Shown: positions 22,995-31,968 of the stretch, in pieces
Position numbering within the stretch: position 1 is the stretch's first letter
Layout of the letters: the number at the start of each line of letters is the position of its first letter
Origin: Kordiimonas laminariae
GTDB taxonomy: Bacteria; Pseudomonadota; Alphaproteobacteria; Sphingomonadales; Kordiimonadaceae
NCBI RefSeq assembly: GCF_023008165.1
Contig: NZ_JAKQZA010000001.1
Span: 248,001-312,000, forward strand
Direction: 5' to 3'
DNA: 64,000 bases
Notes under the pieces: generated by a model
Database searches by the model: none
The model's input: only the letters and a program-made list of their open reading frames with translations
Told to the model about the DNA's origin: nothing
Position numbers and translations under genes: made by a program

Positions 22995-24014
22995 GTGCGA
23001 CACACACTACTGAGGGGAACTATTCTTGCTGCTGTTTTAAGCTTAAGCCTTCCAGCGGCAGCAGATATTACGGCAGGCAACCAAGCCTTTGAAAAGGGCG
23101 ATTACAAAGCCGCTATTGAATTTTTCGCGGAAGACCTGAAAGCAAGCGATACCGCTTTCGAAGCTAACTTGCGCACTGGTGAGGCATACCGACTGCTTGC
23201 AGAACAGAAAAAAGCACTTGAGTATCTTGAAGCCGCCGAAGCCATTAATGCTGATGATGCACAGTTGCAGTACCTGATTGGCGCAGCTAATGGTGAACTC
23301 GCTGGTCAGGCTTCTATTTTTTCTGCACCGGGATACGCGAAGGCATGCCGCAAAGCATTTGAACATGCTGTTAAGCTGGATCCTGCACACGTGGGGGCCA
23401 ACCGTGGCTTAATCACCTATTACCTTAGCGCACCAAGCTTCCTTGGCGGCAGTAAGGAAAAAGCTGCTCTTCAGGCAAAAGAACTGCAAAAGCATAACCT
23501 GATTGAAGGCCAACTGCTTGAAGCTTCAGTTTTTATGGGTACAAAGCAGCCTGAGGCAGCCATGAAGCTGTACGATGACATAATCGTGGCAGCACCCGAT
23601 CATATTCAAGCTCGTTACACGCGCGCTTTAAGCACCTACGGCAACAAACAATATGCCAGAGCCCTTGAAGACTTTGAGTATCTAAAAACACAGCGTGGAT
23701 CTGAAAAAACAAAAAATACAGGGCCTGAGCGTTATGCCGCTTACACAGCCAATTACTACTTAGGCGCTGTTGCTAGTAAAAGCAAAATGGACCCAGATAC
23801 AGGCATCCGCAACCTTGAAGAATATTTGAACGACGGCGTTTTCGATAACAAATTCAGAGAGGCTTACGCCAACTATTATATGGCAACACTTTACCTGATG
23901 AAGGGCGACAAGAAAGCCGCCACGGAACATATGATTACGGCGAAAAAACTGTCGAGCGAGAAAAATCTCAAGAAACTATTGAAGCAGCTAAAGAAAGATA
24001 TCAAACGCGCATAA
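22995..24014 (+). CDS. Exported TPR-repeat protein
   Basis: A 339-residue protein from a GTG at 22995, which places a signal peptide at the N-terminus (LLRGTILAAVLSLSLPAAAD); an ATG at 22938 is the alternative. The mature part begins with TPR units: AFEKGDYKAAIEFFAEDLKA, AYRLLAEQKKALEYLEAAEA and KAFEHAVKLDPAHVGANRGL, then irregular repeats to a Lys-rich end. A periplasmic scaffold role is plausible, but no partner is evident. It is single-gene and followed by a series of hairpins. Confidence 0.8.
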   Translation: MRHTLLRGTILAAVLSLSLPAAADITAGNQAFEKGDYKAAIEFFAEDLKASDTAFEANLRTGEAYRLLAEQKKALEYLEAAEAINADDAQLQYLIGAANGELAGQASIFSAPGYAKACRKAFEHAVKLDPAHVGANRGLITYYLSAPSFLGGSKEKAALQAKELQKHNLIEGQLLEASVFMGTKQPEAAMKLYDDIIVAAPDHIQARYTRALSTYGNKQYARALEDFEYLKTQRGSEKTKNTGPERYAAYTANYYLGAVASKSKMDPDTGIRNLEEYLNDGVFDNKFREAYANYYMATLYLMKGDKKAATEHMITAKKLSSEKNLKKLLKQLKKDIKRA

Positions 24015-24102
24015 GTGTGCACGAAGGCAACAATTATTGTCTTTTTGAAATTTTCTTCAAACCGTCATTAAACCGTAATGGAACATAAGGCAATTAGCCC
24101 TG

Positions 24103-24182
24103 CTGGAAGAATTCCCACACACAAAATTCTTCCAGTTGCTTCATTCCTGAGGCACGCGAGGCTGCTGCAATGGTAGCCTCGC
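24103..24182. repeat. Two consecutive hairpins downstream of the TPR gene
   Basis: CTGGAAGAATT (24103-24113) pairs with AATTCTTCCAG (24125-24135), and GCGAGGCT (24156-24163) pairs with AGCCTCGC (24175-24182). With the terminator at 24222 they make three stacked stems in 155 bp, possibly a structured 3' UTR or small RNA. Confidence 0.5.
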
Positions 24183-24221
24183 ACCAGATTATTCTCCCGT
24201 TCCTCCCTGGGGAGAAAAGTC

Positions 24222-24257
24222 AAAAGGGCAACCATCTGGCTTTGGTTGCCCTTTTTT
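24222..24257. terminator. Bidirectional rho-independent terminator
   Basis: AAAAGGGCAACC (24222-24233) and GGTTGCCCTTTT (24244-24255), followed by further T on the plus strand and an A-run giving T on the minus strand. It sits between the convergent TPR and DUF6881-like genes and serves both. Confidence 0.9.
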
Positions 24258-24282
24258 CATTTAAACCGAAATTTTGTTTTGG

Positions 24283-24603
24283 CTACCATTCGACGCGCTC
24301 GCCTTTTTCCTGCGCTTCTTTAAAAACAGTTTCAAACGCTTCGGCATCCACAGTGCTTTCAATCATCAACTGTTCTTCTTCAGGTATTTCAGCGGGTTCT
24401 GCATCCCACTCAATATCACTGTACGGCATTTCCAGCAGGCTATTTTGTCCGTCTTTATATTCGCTTACCGCATCCCAGGCGTAGCTATCATCGCCAAAAT
24501 CTTCCACCGCACGCAGTACATTATCAGAGCCATCAACTTCATAATAATGTTTCTGGGGTTCATCTGGCCCGCCATTAATAACGGAGACAAGGCAATAACG
24601 CAT
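24283..24603 (-). CDS. DUF6881-like acidic protein
   Basis: A 106-residue, strongly acidic cytoplasmic protein. It opens with MRYCLVSVINGGPDEP, then HYYEVDGSDNVLRAVEDFGD with a WDAVSEY segment, which resembles the DUF6881 pattern (RYxxVxWxxxxxDEPxxxYxEID...RxVExF). The C-terminal half (AEIPEEEQLMIESTVDAEAF) is helical and acidic. Function is unknown. It is a single gene, convergent to the TPR gene through a shared terminator. Confidence 0.55.
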   Translation of the reverse strand: MRYCLVSVINGGPDEPQKHYYEVDGSDNVLRAVEDFGDDSYAWDAVSEYKDGQNSLLEMPYSDIEWDAEPAEIPEEEQLMIESTVDAEAFETVFKEAQEKGERVEW

Positions 24604-24779
24604 GAAGGCACCTTTATGTATAGAAAATCACTATATGGCATTTAGCAGCATCACAGGTTTTTGCCAACTACCTTCCCCCAACAAGCTTTAAACTGTTTAT
24701 TTCAAACCGCCATAGACAAACCTCTAAAATCCATCGTAAAATCAGATACGTACGAAGGCTAGAAAGGCGGTTTGTTCTT

Positions 24780-25712
24780 ATGACAGAAAACCCAGCAACT
24801 TCGGGACTTCATGAAGGTGATCATTGGCTTATAGCGGGCGGCACTGGCTTAATTGGCAGCGCGCTTGCCTTTGAACTTCTCAGCCGCGGGGCAAAGGTAT
24901 CAATTTATACCCGCGATGCAGAAAAGGCGCATAAGCTGTTTGGTGATACCATTACCGCTATTACAGACCTTAACAGCCTGCCTGATGATGCCGGCTTCAG
25001 CCATATCGCCCACCTGGCTGGCAGCCCACTTGCTGGCGGTTGCTGGACCAAGGCCCGCAAACAAAGCTTTTTTGATAGCCGCGCTGGCATTTCAAAACAG
25101 ATTAATGATTTCCTGAAGCGTCAGACCAAGAAGCCCCAAGTACTGCTAAGTGGCAGTGCTATTGGTTATTATGGTGATATGGTACGCGGCACCGCAGATG
25201 AGCATTCCCCTGCCGGTGAAGATTTTATGGCAACCATCTGCTCAAGCTGGGAAGCTGAAGCAGAAGGCGCAAGGGATTATGTTGATCGCCTTATAAAACT
25301 CAGAACCGGTATTGTACTGTCTGAAAAAGGGGGCTTTATGGAGCCCATGACCATGGCCTCAAAATTTGGGCTTGGTGCCACGCTCGGCAGCGGTGAACAG
25401 TGGATGAGCTGGATTACCCTTGAGGATATCATCAGACTGATCCTTTTCTCTGTCTATGATACAGATATTTCAGGCCCTGTGAACGCAACGGCTGCTGAAC
25501 CCGTACGCCAGAAAGATTTCCAAAAGCAGCTAAGCAAGAAATTAAACCGCCCTCAATTTATGTGGGCCCCTGCTTTTATCCTGAAACTGTTTCTACAGGA
25601 TCTGTCAGACCTTTTCCTTACAGGCCAGCGGGTTGTGCCTCAGGTTGCTCAGGAAAATGATTTCCGGTTCAATCACCCAACACTGAAGGCAGCTTTCAAG
25701 GCCATCCTATAG
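24780..25712 (+). CDS. TIGR01777-family NAD(P)-dependent epimerase (YfcH-like)
   Basis: A 310-residue extended SDR. The Rossmann loop GGTGLIGSAL lies at residues ~20-29, IAHLAGSPLAGGCWT and LLSGSAIGYYGD carry the family signature with YYGD, and WEAEAEGA follows. The C-terminal DUF1731-like part includes TAAEPVRQKDFQKQLSKKL, RPQFMWAPAFILKL and LTGQRVVPQ. The substrate is unknown across the family. It is a stand-alone plus-strand gene; the exported NTF2-like gene follows by 62 nt. Confidence 0.92.
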   Translation: MTENPATSGLHEGDHWLIAGGTGLIGSALAFELLSRGAKVSIYTRDAEKAHKLFGDTITAITDLNSLPDDAGFSHIAHLAGSPLAGGCWTKARKQSFFDSRAGISKQINDFLKRQTKKPQVLLSGSAIGYYGDMVRGTADEHSPAGEDFMATICSSWEAEAEGARDYVDRLIKLRTGIVLSEKGGFMEPMTMASKFGLGATLGSGEQWMSWITLEDIIRLILFSVYDTDISGPVNATAAEPVRQKDFQKQLSKKLNRPQFMWAPAFILKLFLQDLSDLFLTGQRVVPQVAQENDFRFNHPTLKAAFKAIL

Positions 25713-25774
25713 TGGTTTGACAGCGAACTGAATGAAGCGCACACTCTTACCTCATCACACGAGGGAGGTTACCC

Positions 25775-26245
25775 ATGCGTATGTTATCTCTACCAACTGT
25801 TTGCCTGCTTGCTTTAAGCCTAATTTTCACACCAGCGGCACTCGCCTCACCAGAAGCGGAAGAAGCAGAACGTAAGGCTGTTGAGGCAGCCGTGAATGAT
25901 TATATTCTCGGCTTCTATAGAGGTGAACTTGAACGCCTTGAGAAAGTTTTGGCGCCTGATATGCGAAAACTCGGATGGTGGCGTGGTGAAGGCACAACTG
26001 AGTTCAAAGGCCCTTACCCAATGACCAAAGAAGCTGCCTTAAAGCTTGCCCCTAAATTTCATAAAGAACAGAACCTGCCCGAAGACGCCTTCCGCAGGGC
26101 AGTGGTACTGGATGTAATGGGAAAAACTGCCAGCGCAAAGGCCGAAGCCATGTGGGGAATTGATTATATCCACCTAGCCAAAGAAGACGGAAAATGGATT
26201 ATTCACAACATTATCTGGCAAAGCTGGCCCACGGATAAACAGTAA
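25775..26245 (+). CDS. Exported NTF2-fold protein (Lumazine_bd_2 type)
   Basis: A 156-residue protein. A signal peptide (VCLLALSLIFTPAALAS, cleaved near residue 25) precedes a single NTF2-like domain: AVEAAVNDYILGFYRGELER, a central MTKEAALKLAPKF, VVLDVMGKTASAKAEA and IDYIHLAKEDGKWIIHNIIW. This is the putative lumazine-binding NTF2 pattern. GGGAGG lies before the ATG. No catalytic residues can be assigned. A hairpin GCGCAGG/CCTGCGC (26254-26291) follows and may end transcription. A second member occurs at 29265. Confidence 0.8.
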   Translation: MRMLSLPTVCLLALSLIFTPAALASPEAEEAERKAVEAAVNDYILGFYRGELERLEKVLAPDMRKLGWWRGEGTTEFKGPYPMTKEAALKLAPKFHKEQNLPEDAFRRAVVLDVMGKTASAKAEAMWGIDYIHLAKEDGKWIIHNIIWQSWPTDKQ

Positions 26246-26364
26246 AATATACCGCGCAGGTTGACCATTCAGTTGTGCATAGCTCCTGCGCAATTTACGT
26301 GCTTTTCTTTATGATTATTTCAGGATAAGGCTATCATTGAAGCAGAAATGAAAAGAATTTAAAA

Positions 26365-27591
26365 ATGACAGCCTCCCCTGATGTAAGGCCCTTTGTACAG
26401 CGGCCTTCTTTTATTTTTGCGCTCGCTGCGATATCCGCAATGACCGCAACAGCCATTGATATATCCCTGCCCGGCCAGCCTGCCATGGCGGTTGAATTTG
26501 GCCAGCGCGCTGAAGAAGCTGGCGTGATTATCGCCGCCTACTTTATCGGCTACGGCCCCGGCCAACTATTGTGGGGGCCACTTGCAGATAAATACGGCCG
26601 CATGATCCCGCTTTATATCGGGCTTACAGGCTTTCTTATTACAAGCATTCTCTGCGCAACAGCAGACAGCCTTGAAAGCATCTCGCTCTACCGCCTTATC
26701 CAGGGCATCTTTGGTGGTAGTGGGCCTGTGATTGCCCGTGCCATTGCCCGCGATCAGGGCGGCGGCAAAGACACTGCCAAACTGATGGCCACCATCTTGA
26801 TGATTTTTGGTGCGGCACCTCTGCTCGCCCCGCTTGTAGGTAGTGGCATTCTACTGTTCACCACATGGCACGGTATCTTCTGGTTCCTTGCAGTATTTAC
26901 AGTAGCTTTAATGTTTGTTGCCAAGTTCTTTATCGCACCGTCCCGTGAAGGCGCTGAACGCGTGGTGCAAAAACGAGTACCGCTTACCTTCGGCCTGGTT
27001 ATTGAACTTTTCACCCACAGAGATTTCCTGATGGGAACGCTGGCCATGACAACCGTGTTCGGCGGCTATGCAGCCATTCTTGGTATCGGTGCTGCCATGA
27101 CAAACGCACACTACGGTGTAACACCGGAACAGTTCGGTGTGCTGTTTGCCTTAAGTGCCAGTAGCGTGATGATTGGCCCCGCTATCAGTCGCAAAATTCT
27201 CGGTACACGTAGCGTACGCGCGCCGCTTAAACTTGGCGCGGCACTATCAGGCATCATCGGTGTAGCCATGCTTTTATGCGCACAAGAACAAGTACCGCTT
27301 TATATTTTGTGGTCTCTTGTGTTCCTATACTGCCTGGCGTTTTCCATCATGATGCCTGTGGCAAATGCTATTGCCCTTGAACCAGCAGCACATGCAGCCG
27401 GTACAGCAAGTTCGCTTCTAAGCGCCCTGCCCACCATCGGTGCAGCTGCTGGCGCAGCGCTTGCCAGCAGCCCTGTTTTTGAACACGGTTATGAAGCCCT
27501 TACGCTCATGCTCGCGGGTGGCGGTATCGCTACGTGCATTATTGTGATGCTGTTAGGTGGCGAAAGAAAAGAAAAACAAGCTGAAGCATAA
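26365..27591 (+). CDS. Bcr/CflA-type MFS drug efflux transporter
   Basis: A 408-residue, 12-helix major facilitator. The first helix carries ATAIDISLPGQPAMA, the Bcr/CflA variant of the usual D(M/I)YLPA motif. The loop after helix 2 has GPLADKYGRM (motif A), and helix 4 begins LYRLIQGIFGGSGPVIARAIARD. A long central stretch separates the two six-helix halves. Role: proton-coupled export of small toxic compounds from cytoplasm to periplasm. It is a single gene with a terminator at 27598-27632; no adjacent regulator. Confidence 0.9.
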   Translation: MTASPDVRPFVQRPSFIFALAAISAMTATAIDISLPGQPAMAVEFGQRAEEAGVIIAAYFIGYGPGQLLWGPLADKYGRMIPLYIGLTGFLITSILCATADSLESISLYRLIQGIFGGSGPVIARAIARDQGGGKDTAKLMATILMIFGAAPLLAPLVGSGILLFTTWHGIFWFLAVFTVALMFVAKFFIAPSREGAERVVQKRVPLTFGLVIELFTHRDFLMGTLAMTTVFGGYAAILGIGAAMTNAHYGVTPEQFGVLFALSASSVMIGPAISRKILGTRSVRAPLKLGAALSGIIGVAMLLCAQEQVPLYILWSLVFLYCLAFSIMMPVANAIALEPAAHAAGTASSLLSALPTIGAAAGAALASSPVFEHGYEALTLMLAGGGIATCIIVMLLGGERKEKQAEA

Positions 27592-27597
27592 ACAAAC

Positions 27598-27632
27598 AAA
27601 GCAGCTTCCCATACTGGTGGAGCTGCTTTTTA
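27598..27632 (+). terminator. Rho-independent terminator after the MFS gene
   Basis: AAAGCAGCT (27598-27606) and AGCTGCTTT (27621-27629) followed by TTAA. It lies between the convergent MFS and solute-binding genes and can act on both. Confidence 0.85.
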
Positions 27633-27655
27633 AATAGAAATACGCCTAAACGCTT

Positions 27656-28396
27656 CTATTCTGCATGCGTCTGATACCCGATATTTACAAGTCCTCGCTC
27701 AAGCTTCTCAAGCAGCAATTCTGGCTGCGGCGCTTTTTTTGAAACGATGAGGTGAATATCAAAAGACTGAATTGCCCGAGTGCTGTAATCCCTAAGCACA
27801 CCGAGATTTGGCCTTCGGTAATCCAGAAAATAATCTGCTCGCCCCTTTTCGAGCAAATCAAAAGCCGTAGCCCGGTTCCTAGCTGGCAAAACAAGCATAT
27901 TTTCATGCATGCTGGTAATGCGTTTCAGCAATTCACCATATTGGTATCCCGCTAACACGATAAGAGGTTTACCACTTAACTTGTTCAGCTCAGGCACGAT
28001 TTGCCCCTTACGCGCGAACAGATAAAGGCTTGCCTTTGTGATAGGTTTTTCAGTGTAAAGAATATTACCCTGTAAGGGTTTGGTATAAGGGCTGCCCACC
28101 CACATATGCACTTCACCAAGTACAATTGCCTGATAGAGCCGAGTAGTTGGAGGGTGAACAAAGGTTACATCCAGTTTTTGATCAAGCGCCAGCTTACGAA
28201 CCAGATCAATCATGGAACCTTTGGGCATACCTTCAACGTCTTCCATCAAAGGTGGAAAATTCATGTACCCCATAATCACAGGGTTAAGGTCTTTTTCAGC
28301 TTGCTTTTGTGGCTGATCCGCTTGCACACTAAAACCGCTTAAAAAAGCTAACAATAATACTATTTGGCCAAACAGGCCGCGGAGTCCCTGATGCAT
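27656..28396 (-). CDS. Periplasmic solute-binding protein (SBP_bac_3-like)
   Basis: A 246-residue protein. A signal peptide (GQIVLLLAFLSGFSVQAD) is followed by a type II binding fold: IMGYMNFPPLMEDVEGMPKG near the N-terminus, GSMIDLVRKLALDQ, an inner AIVLGEVHMWVGSPY and the late FDLLEKGRADYFLDYRR. These match family 3 amino-acid-type binding proteins, but no permease or ATPase gene is nearby. Such orphan proteins often act as sensors or have lost transport. ATG at 28396 with GGGG upstream. Divergent from the next exported protein. Confidence 0.82.
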   Translation of the reverse strand: MHQGLRGLFGQIVLLLAFLSGFSVQADQPQKQAEKDLNPVIMGYMNFPPLMEDVEGMPKGSMIDLVRKLALDQKLDVTFVHPPTTRLYQAIVLGEVHMWVGSPYTKPLQGNILYTEKPITKASLYLFARKGQIVPELNKLSGKPLIVLAGYQYGELLKRITSMHENMLVLPARNRATAFDLLEKGRADYFLDYRRPNLGVLRDYSTRAIQSFDIHLIVSKKAPQPELLLEKLERGLVNIGYQTHAE

Positions 28397-28510
28397 AAGC
28401 CCCACTACTCTTTTGCTCCCACAAAATTGAGTGAACTATATGTAGTAAAAGACACGGGTTCAACAAAAGAAAATATTAAGTATACATTTTTAAATATTTA
28501 CAAAAACAAA

Positions 28511-29026
28511 ATGTTATTAAGTTTAGTTATGCAATTTAGTAAAAAATATATTCTTATTATATTAACTACACTCACAGCGCTTACCACCTATCCTGCACAT
28601 TCATTAAACACGCAAAATGGCTTTGAGCCTTATATTTTAAGAAATTATAAAAACTACAATAGTGAACAGCTTACCGCCTACCGGACCTTACTTCCTCATT
28701 TTCAGGAAAAAATTACCGAAAAGTGCGGTTGGCAGCCAACTGTCTATCCAGCTACGCGGTGGCAACTTCTGGTTCTGGAAGCAGATAGCAATAATTATCC
28801 AGACTTTAATCACCAACTGTATGATCAGGTGAGAAAACACTATCAAAAACAAGGCCAGCAGTTAATTGCTGAAATCCCTTGTGATGCCCCTCCCTTGAAG
28901 GCCTGGCTCAAAGCTATAACAGAAGATCTGACAGGATATGCTGCCGCCCTTCTGGCGCTGAAGGAAATCTCCAACCTCAGGGAGCAGCAGACACAGGATT
29001 TTATGAGGTCCAGACAACCTCGTTAG
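28511..29026 (+). CDS. Exported protein of unknown function
   Basis: A 171-residue protein. The frame opens at 28364, but a signal peptide (QFSKKYILIILTTLTALTTY) makes a start at 28511 or 28529 likely. The mature part is helical, with two Cys (KCGWQP and IPCDAPP) that may pair. I do not recognise it. It is divergent from the solute-binding gene, with the 5' frame overlapping that gene's start; the upstream 28420-28510 stretch is AT-rich and may hold both promoters. Confidence 0.5.
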   Translation: MLLSLVMQFSKKYILIILTTLTALTTYPAHSLNTQNGFEPYILRNYKNYNSEQLTAYRTLLPHFQEKITEKCGWQPTVYPATRWQLLVLEADSNNYPDFNHQLYDQVRKHYQKQGQQLIAEIPCDAPPLKAWLKAITEDLTGYAAALLALKEISNLREQQTQDFMRSRQPR

Positions 29027-29040
29027 CAACTCATATGGGG

Positions 29041-29265
29041 CTACTCAGTTAGGCTTGATCTATAATCAGTAACAGGCAAACCGCCTACGCCCCAATTCTC
29101 GAGCGCAACTTCCTCAACCACTACAAATGTTGTCGCCGGGCTTTTACCCAAGACGTCAACCAATAGGTCAGTGGTACCCTTGATAAGGGCGGCCTTTTGT
29201 TCAGCGGATGGCCCTGTACCTTCTGGACCACCTTCTTTGGTTACCTGAATGTTTACATACGGCAT
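29041..29265 (-). CDS. 4-oxalocrotonate tautomerase-family protein
   Basis: A 74-residue protein whose Met is followed by Pro (MPYVNIQVTKEGG), the N-terminal catalytic proline of the tautomerase superfamily. LIKGTTDLLVDVLGKSPATT is the usual helix, and VEEVALENWGVGGLPVT is the usual strand and turn. Enzymes of this size act as hexamers on enol substrates. Its start overlaps the NTF2-like gene's stop by one base, so it is the third gene of a GST-NTF2-tautomerase operon. Confidence 0.9.
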   Translation of the reverse strand: MPYVNIQVTKEGGPEGTGPSAEQKAALIKGTTDLLVDVLGKSPATTFVVVEEVALENWGVGGLPVTDYRSSLTE

Positions 29266-29648
29266 TATTCATTCCTTTCCAGGGGACAATAACTGAACAC
29301 TTTCGCGGCTATTACCCACGCACCTTCCCACCGAATAAAAGTGAGAAAATCAGTATAACGACGCTCAAACATCTGCATCTGCAATTTCACAAAAGCCATG
29401 GTGTCGCTACCGAATTCCACTGACAGAATATTCTCCACCCGAATATCTTTGGTTTGCGCGGGCGGAACTCTCTGATCTACCTGCCGTAGATATTCATCAA
29501 TTGAAAGGCAGACCTCATCACCTTCAACTGTATTCAGATAACAGGCACCGGGGTGAAAAACCGTACGCAGTTGCGTGCTGTCAGCTTCATAAAGACCATC
29601 CAGATACCGAGAGATTACCTGATGTACCGCTTCATAGTCTTTCGTCAT
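29265..29648 (-). CDS. NTF2-like protein (Lumazine_bd_2 type)
   Basis: A 127-residue cytoplasmic protein of the same fold as the exported one at 25775, with no signal peptide. YEAVHQVISRYLDGLYEADS, RTVFHPGACYLNTVEG and LTFIRWEGAWVIAAKVFSYC outline the cone-shaped domain. It may be a small enzyme or a binding protein working with the flanking GST and tautomerase. It overlaps the GST gene by 4 nt (ATGA) and the tautomerase gene by one base. Confidence 0.8.
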   Translation of the reverse strand: MTKDYEAVHQVISRYLDGLYEADSTQLRTVFHPGACYLNTVEGDEVCLSIDEYLRQVDQRVPPAQTKDIRVENILSVEFGSDTMAFVKLQMQMFERRYTDFLTFIRWEGAWVIAAKVFSYCPLERNE

Positions 29649-30253
29649 TTCACCAAACCTTCAGCACGCATAGCATCCTGCGTCGCAGCACGGGCTTGGG
29701 CACGTTCCATAAAGGCAGAGAGGTCTGGCCAATTGCCGAGCGGGATATCGACAAAATTTGCCCAATTGCACACAACGAACAAATAAGCATCAGCGACAGA
29801 ATACTGTCCCATCAGATAAGTTCTGCCATCAGCAAACAAACTGTTCAGATAGTCAAACCTGCTTCTAACTTTTGCTTTAGCATCTGCGTTCATTTCATCT
29901 GAGCTAGCATCGCTAAACAGCGGCCCAAAGGATTTATGCAGGTCAGCCCCAATATAGCTGAGATATTCCTGCAACCGTGCACGGCCCAAAGCGACAGATG
30001 CACCTGCAAGCGAGGCTTCCGGCTTCAAATCTGCAAGATACTGCAAAATAGCAGCATTTTCAGTGATAAGCTCTCCATCTTCCAGCTCGAGTACTGGCAC
30101 GACATTTTTGGGGTTTATGTCTGTAAACCTTTTCCCTGAAGCGGTAAGGCCGGATTTAAAATCTACAACATCTGTTTCAAACGGCACCCCTAGTTCTTTG
30201 AGAATGATATGCGGTGCAAGTGAACAGCTGGCGGGTTTAATATAGAGTTTCAT
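29645..30253 (-). CDS. Glutathione S-transferase (beta-type)
   Basis: A 202-residue GST. The N-terminal thioredoxin-like domain starts MKLYIKPASCSLAPHI (the Cys/Ser of beta-class enzymes), then NPKNVVPVLEL with the cis-Pro and LITENAAILQYLAD binding the glutathione gamma-glutamyl end. The C-terminal helical domain carries YLMGQYSVADAYLFVV. Role: conjugation or reduction of electrophiles in the cytoplasm. It is the first gene of the operon and divergent from a LysR gene, which probably controls it. Confidence 0.93.
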   Translation of the reverse strand: MKLYIKPASCSLAPHIILKELGVPFETDVVDFKSGLTASGKRFTDINPKNVVPVLELEDGELITENAAILQYLADLKPEASLAGASVALGRARLQEYLSYIGADLHKSFGPLFSDASSDEMNADAKAKVRSRFDYLNSLFADGRTYLMGQYSVADAYLFVVCNWANFVDIPLGNWPDLSAFMERAQARAATQDAMRAEGLVK

Positions 30254-30366
30254 CAGAGGGTCCTTCTCTTATCAATAATCGGATCACGACAAGAGATAGG
30301 AAGGGGTTTGATTAATTAATAATATTATGTTTTCATATAAATGATTAATAAAATAGATCATATGTA

Positions 30367-31260
30367 ATGAAACACGATCAACTTCAAATATTGCACGCCA
30401 TTGTAACGGAAGGCACCTTTCGCGCGGCCGCCAACAAGCTGAACAAATCCCAATCCGCTATCAGCCATATGCTGAAAAAACTTGAGGATGAAATAGGGAT
30501 TACTCTGCTTTCAAGAGAAGAATACCGGCCCAAACTCACAGCAGAAGGTGCTGTTTTTTACCGCCAGGCAACTCGAGTGCTCCAACAAATGCAACAGCTC
30601 GGAGACACCGTAAAACAGCTAAGCGCAGAACAGGAAGCAGAGGTTTCACTGGCTGTCACCGCCACCTATCCGCTGGCGCCGTTCCTTAAGGTTATCAGAG
30701 AAATATCCGATGTTTTCCCAAGCACTCATATCAGACTGTTTCGAGAAAATATGGGCGGTGCACTTGAGCGACTGAAAATGGATGAAGCCGATATCATTCT
30801 TTCCACACTGGATAATGTGGATACCAGCTTGGTCGAAACCATTCCTTTTGCATCCATGACAATCATACCCGTTGCTCACCCAGATTATGCACCAATAAGA
30901 GAACAGGGCTTTAAAACCATTCAAGATATGCAGCCTTATACACAGGTGATTGTTTCCGATAGCAGCCATAGCGACAAAGAAGAACAAAGCCGGGATTTAC
31001 TACCCGGTGGCCTGCGCTGGACTGTATCTGACTTTGCATCCAAAAAAGAAATACTGTTGGAAAAGATGGGATGGGGCGGCATCCCTGAATACCTCATCAG
31101 GGACGAACTCAAAACAGGAGCTCTGGTTCCACTGAACATAGAAGGCTATCCGCCCAGGCGTTCACAGTTACACCTGTTGCGGTGGCGGGACAAAAGCCCC
31201 GGCACTGTGGCGCGCACGCTGTGGGAACGCCTCACTGAAATTAGAGAAAAAGGTTTCTAA
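30367..31260 (+). CDS. LysR-family regulator divergent from the GST operon
   Basis: A 297-residue LysR protein. The N-terminal winged HTH is clear (LQILHAIVTEGTFRAAANKL, SQSAISHMLKKLEDEIG), followed by the two-lobed effector domain (VSLAVTATYPLAPFLKVI, MDEADIILSTLDNVD, PGGLRWTVSDFASKKEILLE, GWGGIPEYL). The inducer is unknown. The 113-bp divergent region is AT-rich with a TTAATTAA core and repeated TGATTAAT words (30309-30350), plausible binding sites for control of GST and itself. Confidence 0.92.
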   Translation: MKHDQLQILHAIVTEGTFRAAANKLNKSQSAISHMLKKLEDEIGITLLSREEYRPKLTAEGAVFYRQATRVLQQMQQLGDTVKQLSAEQEAEVSLAVTATYPLAPFLKVIREISDVFPSTHIRLFRENMGGALERLKMDEADIILSTLDNVDTSLVETIPFASMTIIPVAHPDYAPIREQGFKTIQDMQPYTQVIVSDSSHSDKEEQSRDLLPGGLRWTVSDFASKKEILLEKMGWGGIPEYLIRDELKTGALVPLNIEGYPPRRSQLHLLRWRDKSPGTVARTLWERLTEIREKGF

Positions 31261-31266
31261 AACGGT

Positions 31267-31890
31267 TCAGGCTTTAGAAACCAGAAGCTTGGCTGCCAAT
31301 CCCGCAAAAACAAATGCAGCGATTTTATTCATAATATTTTGCGCCTTCTCTGATCTGGCAAGCCGAGAACCCAGAAACCCTGAAAGCAGAGCAAAAAGCG
31401 AGAAAACCACAATTGTCACAAGGAAAAATACAAAGGCGAGCGTAAGCATCTGCATGGTAAGGCTGCCTACCGAAGGGTCAACAAATTGAGGTAAAAATGC
31501 CAAGAAAAATATTGATACTTTCGGGTTCGTAACATTCATAATAATACCGCGGCGATAATACTGAAAACCAGTAAGCCCTGTATCTTCGCCTTCGCCTGCA
31601 ATTTCAGGCTTTGCACGAAATGCCCCCCACGCCAGATATAAAAGATAAGCAGCACCCACAAGCTTCAACACCGTAAAAGCAACCACCGACACCTGAATGA
31701 GCGCCGCCAAGCCCAGCACAACGGCTGCTGTGTGAACAATAAGCCCCGTTGCCAAACCAAAGGTAACAAAAATACCCGCCTTAACACCTTTGAGCGCAGA
31801 CTGTGTAAGCACAAAAAGATTATCCGGCCCTGGCGCGAATGCGAGAAGCACAGAAGCAAGAGTAAAAGCAAGAATGGTTTCAATAGGCAT
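31267..31890 (-). CDS. LysE/RhtB-family amino-acid exporter
   Basis: A 207-residue, six-helix membrane protein. The N-terminal LLAFAPGPDNLFVLTQSALKG carries the family PGP motif, then GLATGLIVHTAAVVLGLAAL and VLKLVGAAYLLYLAWGAFRA, and the loop RRGIIMNVTNPKVSIFFLAF with the conserved NPK. Role: export of amino acids or homoserine-like compounds. AAGGAG is well placed. It is convergent to the LysR gene with a 6-nt gap. Confidence 0.93.
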   Translation of the reverse strand: MPIETILAFTLASVLLAFAPGPDNLFVLTQSALKGVKAGIFVTFGLATGLIVHTAAVVLGLAALIQVSVVAFTVLKLVGAAYLLYLAWGAFRAKPEIAGEGEDTGLTGFQYYRRGIIMNVTNPKVSIFFLAFLPQFVDPSVGSLTMQMLTLAFVFFLVTIVVFSLFALLSGFLGSRLARSEKAQNIMNKIAAFVFAGLAAKLLVSKA

Positions 31891-31968
31891 AAGGCAACTC
31901 CTTCAACAGCGAAAGCCATTCAGCCGTGCTCATCACGATCTGTCAAGCCTTCAACAAAGAACGTATCC

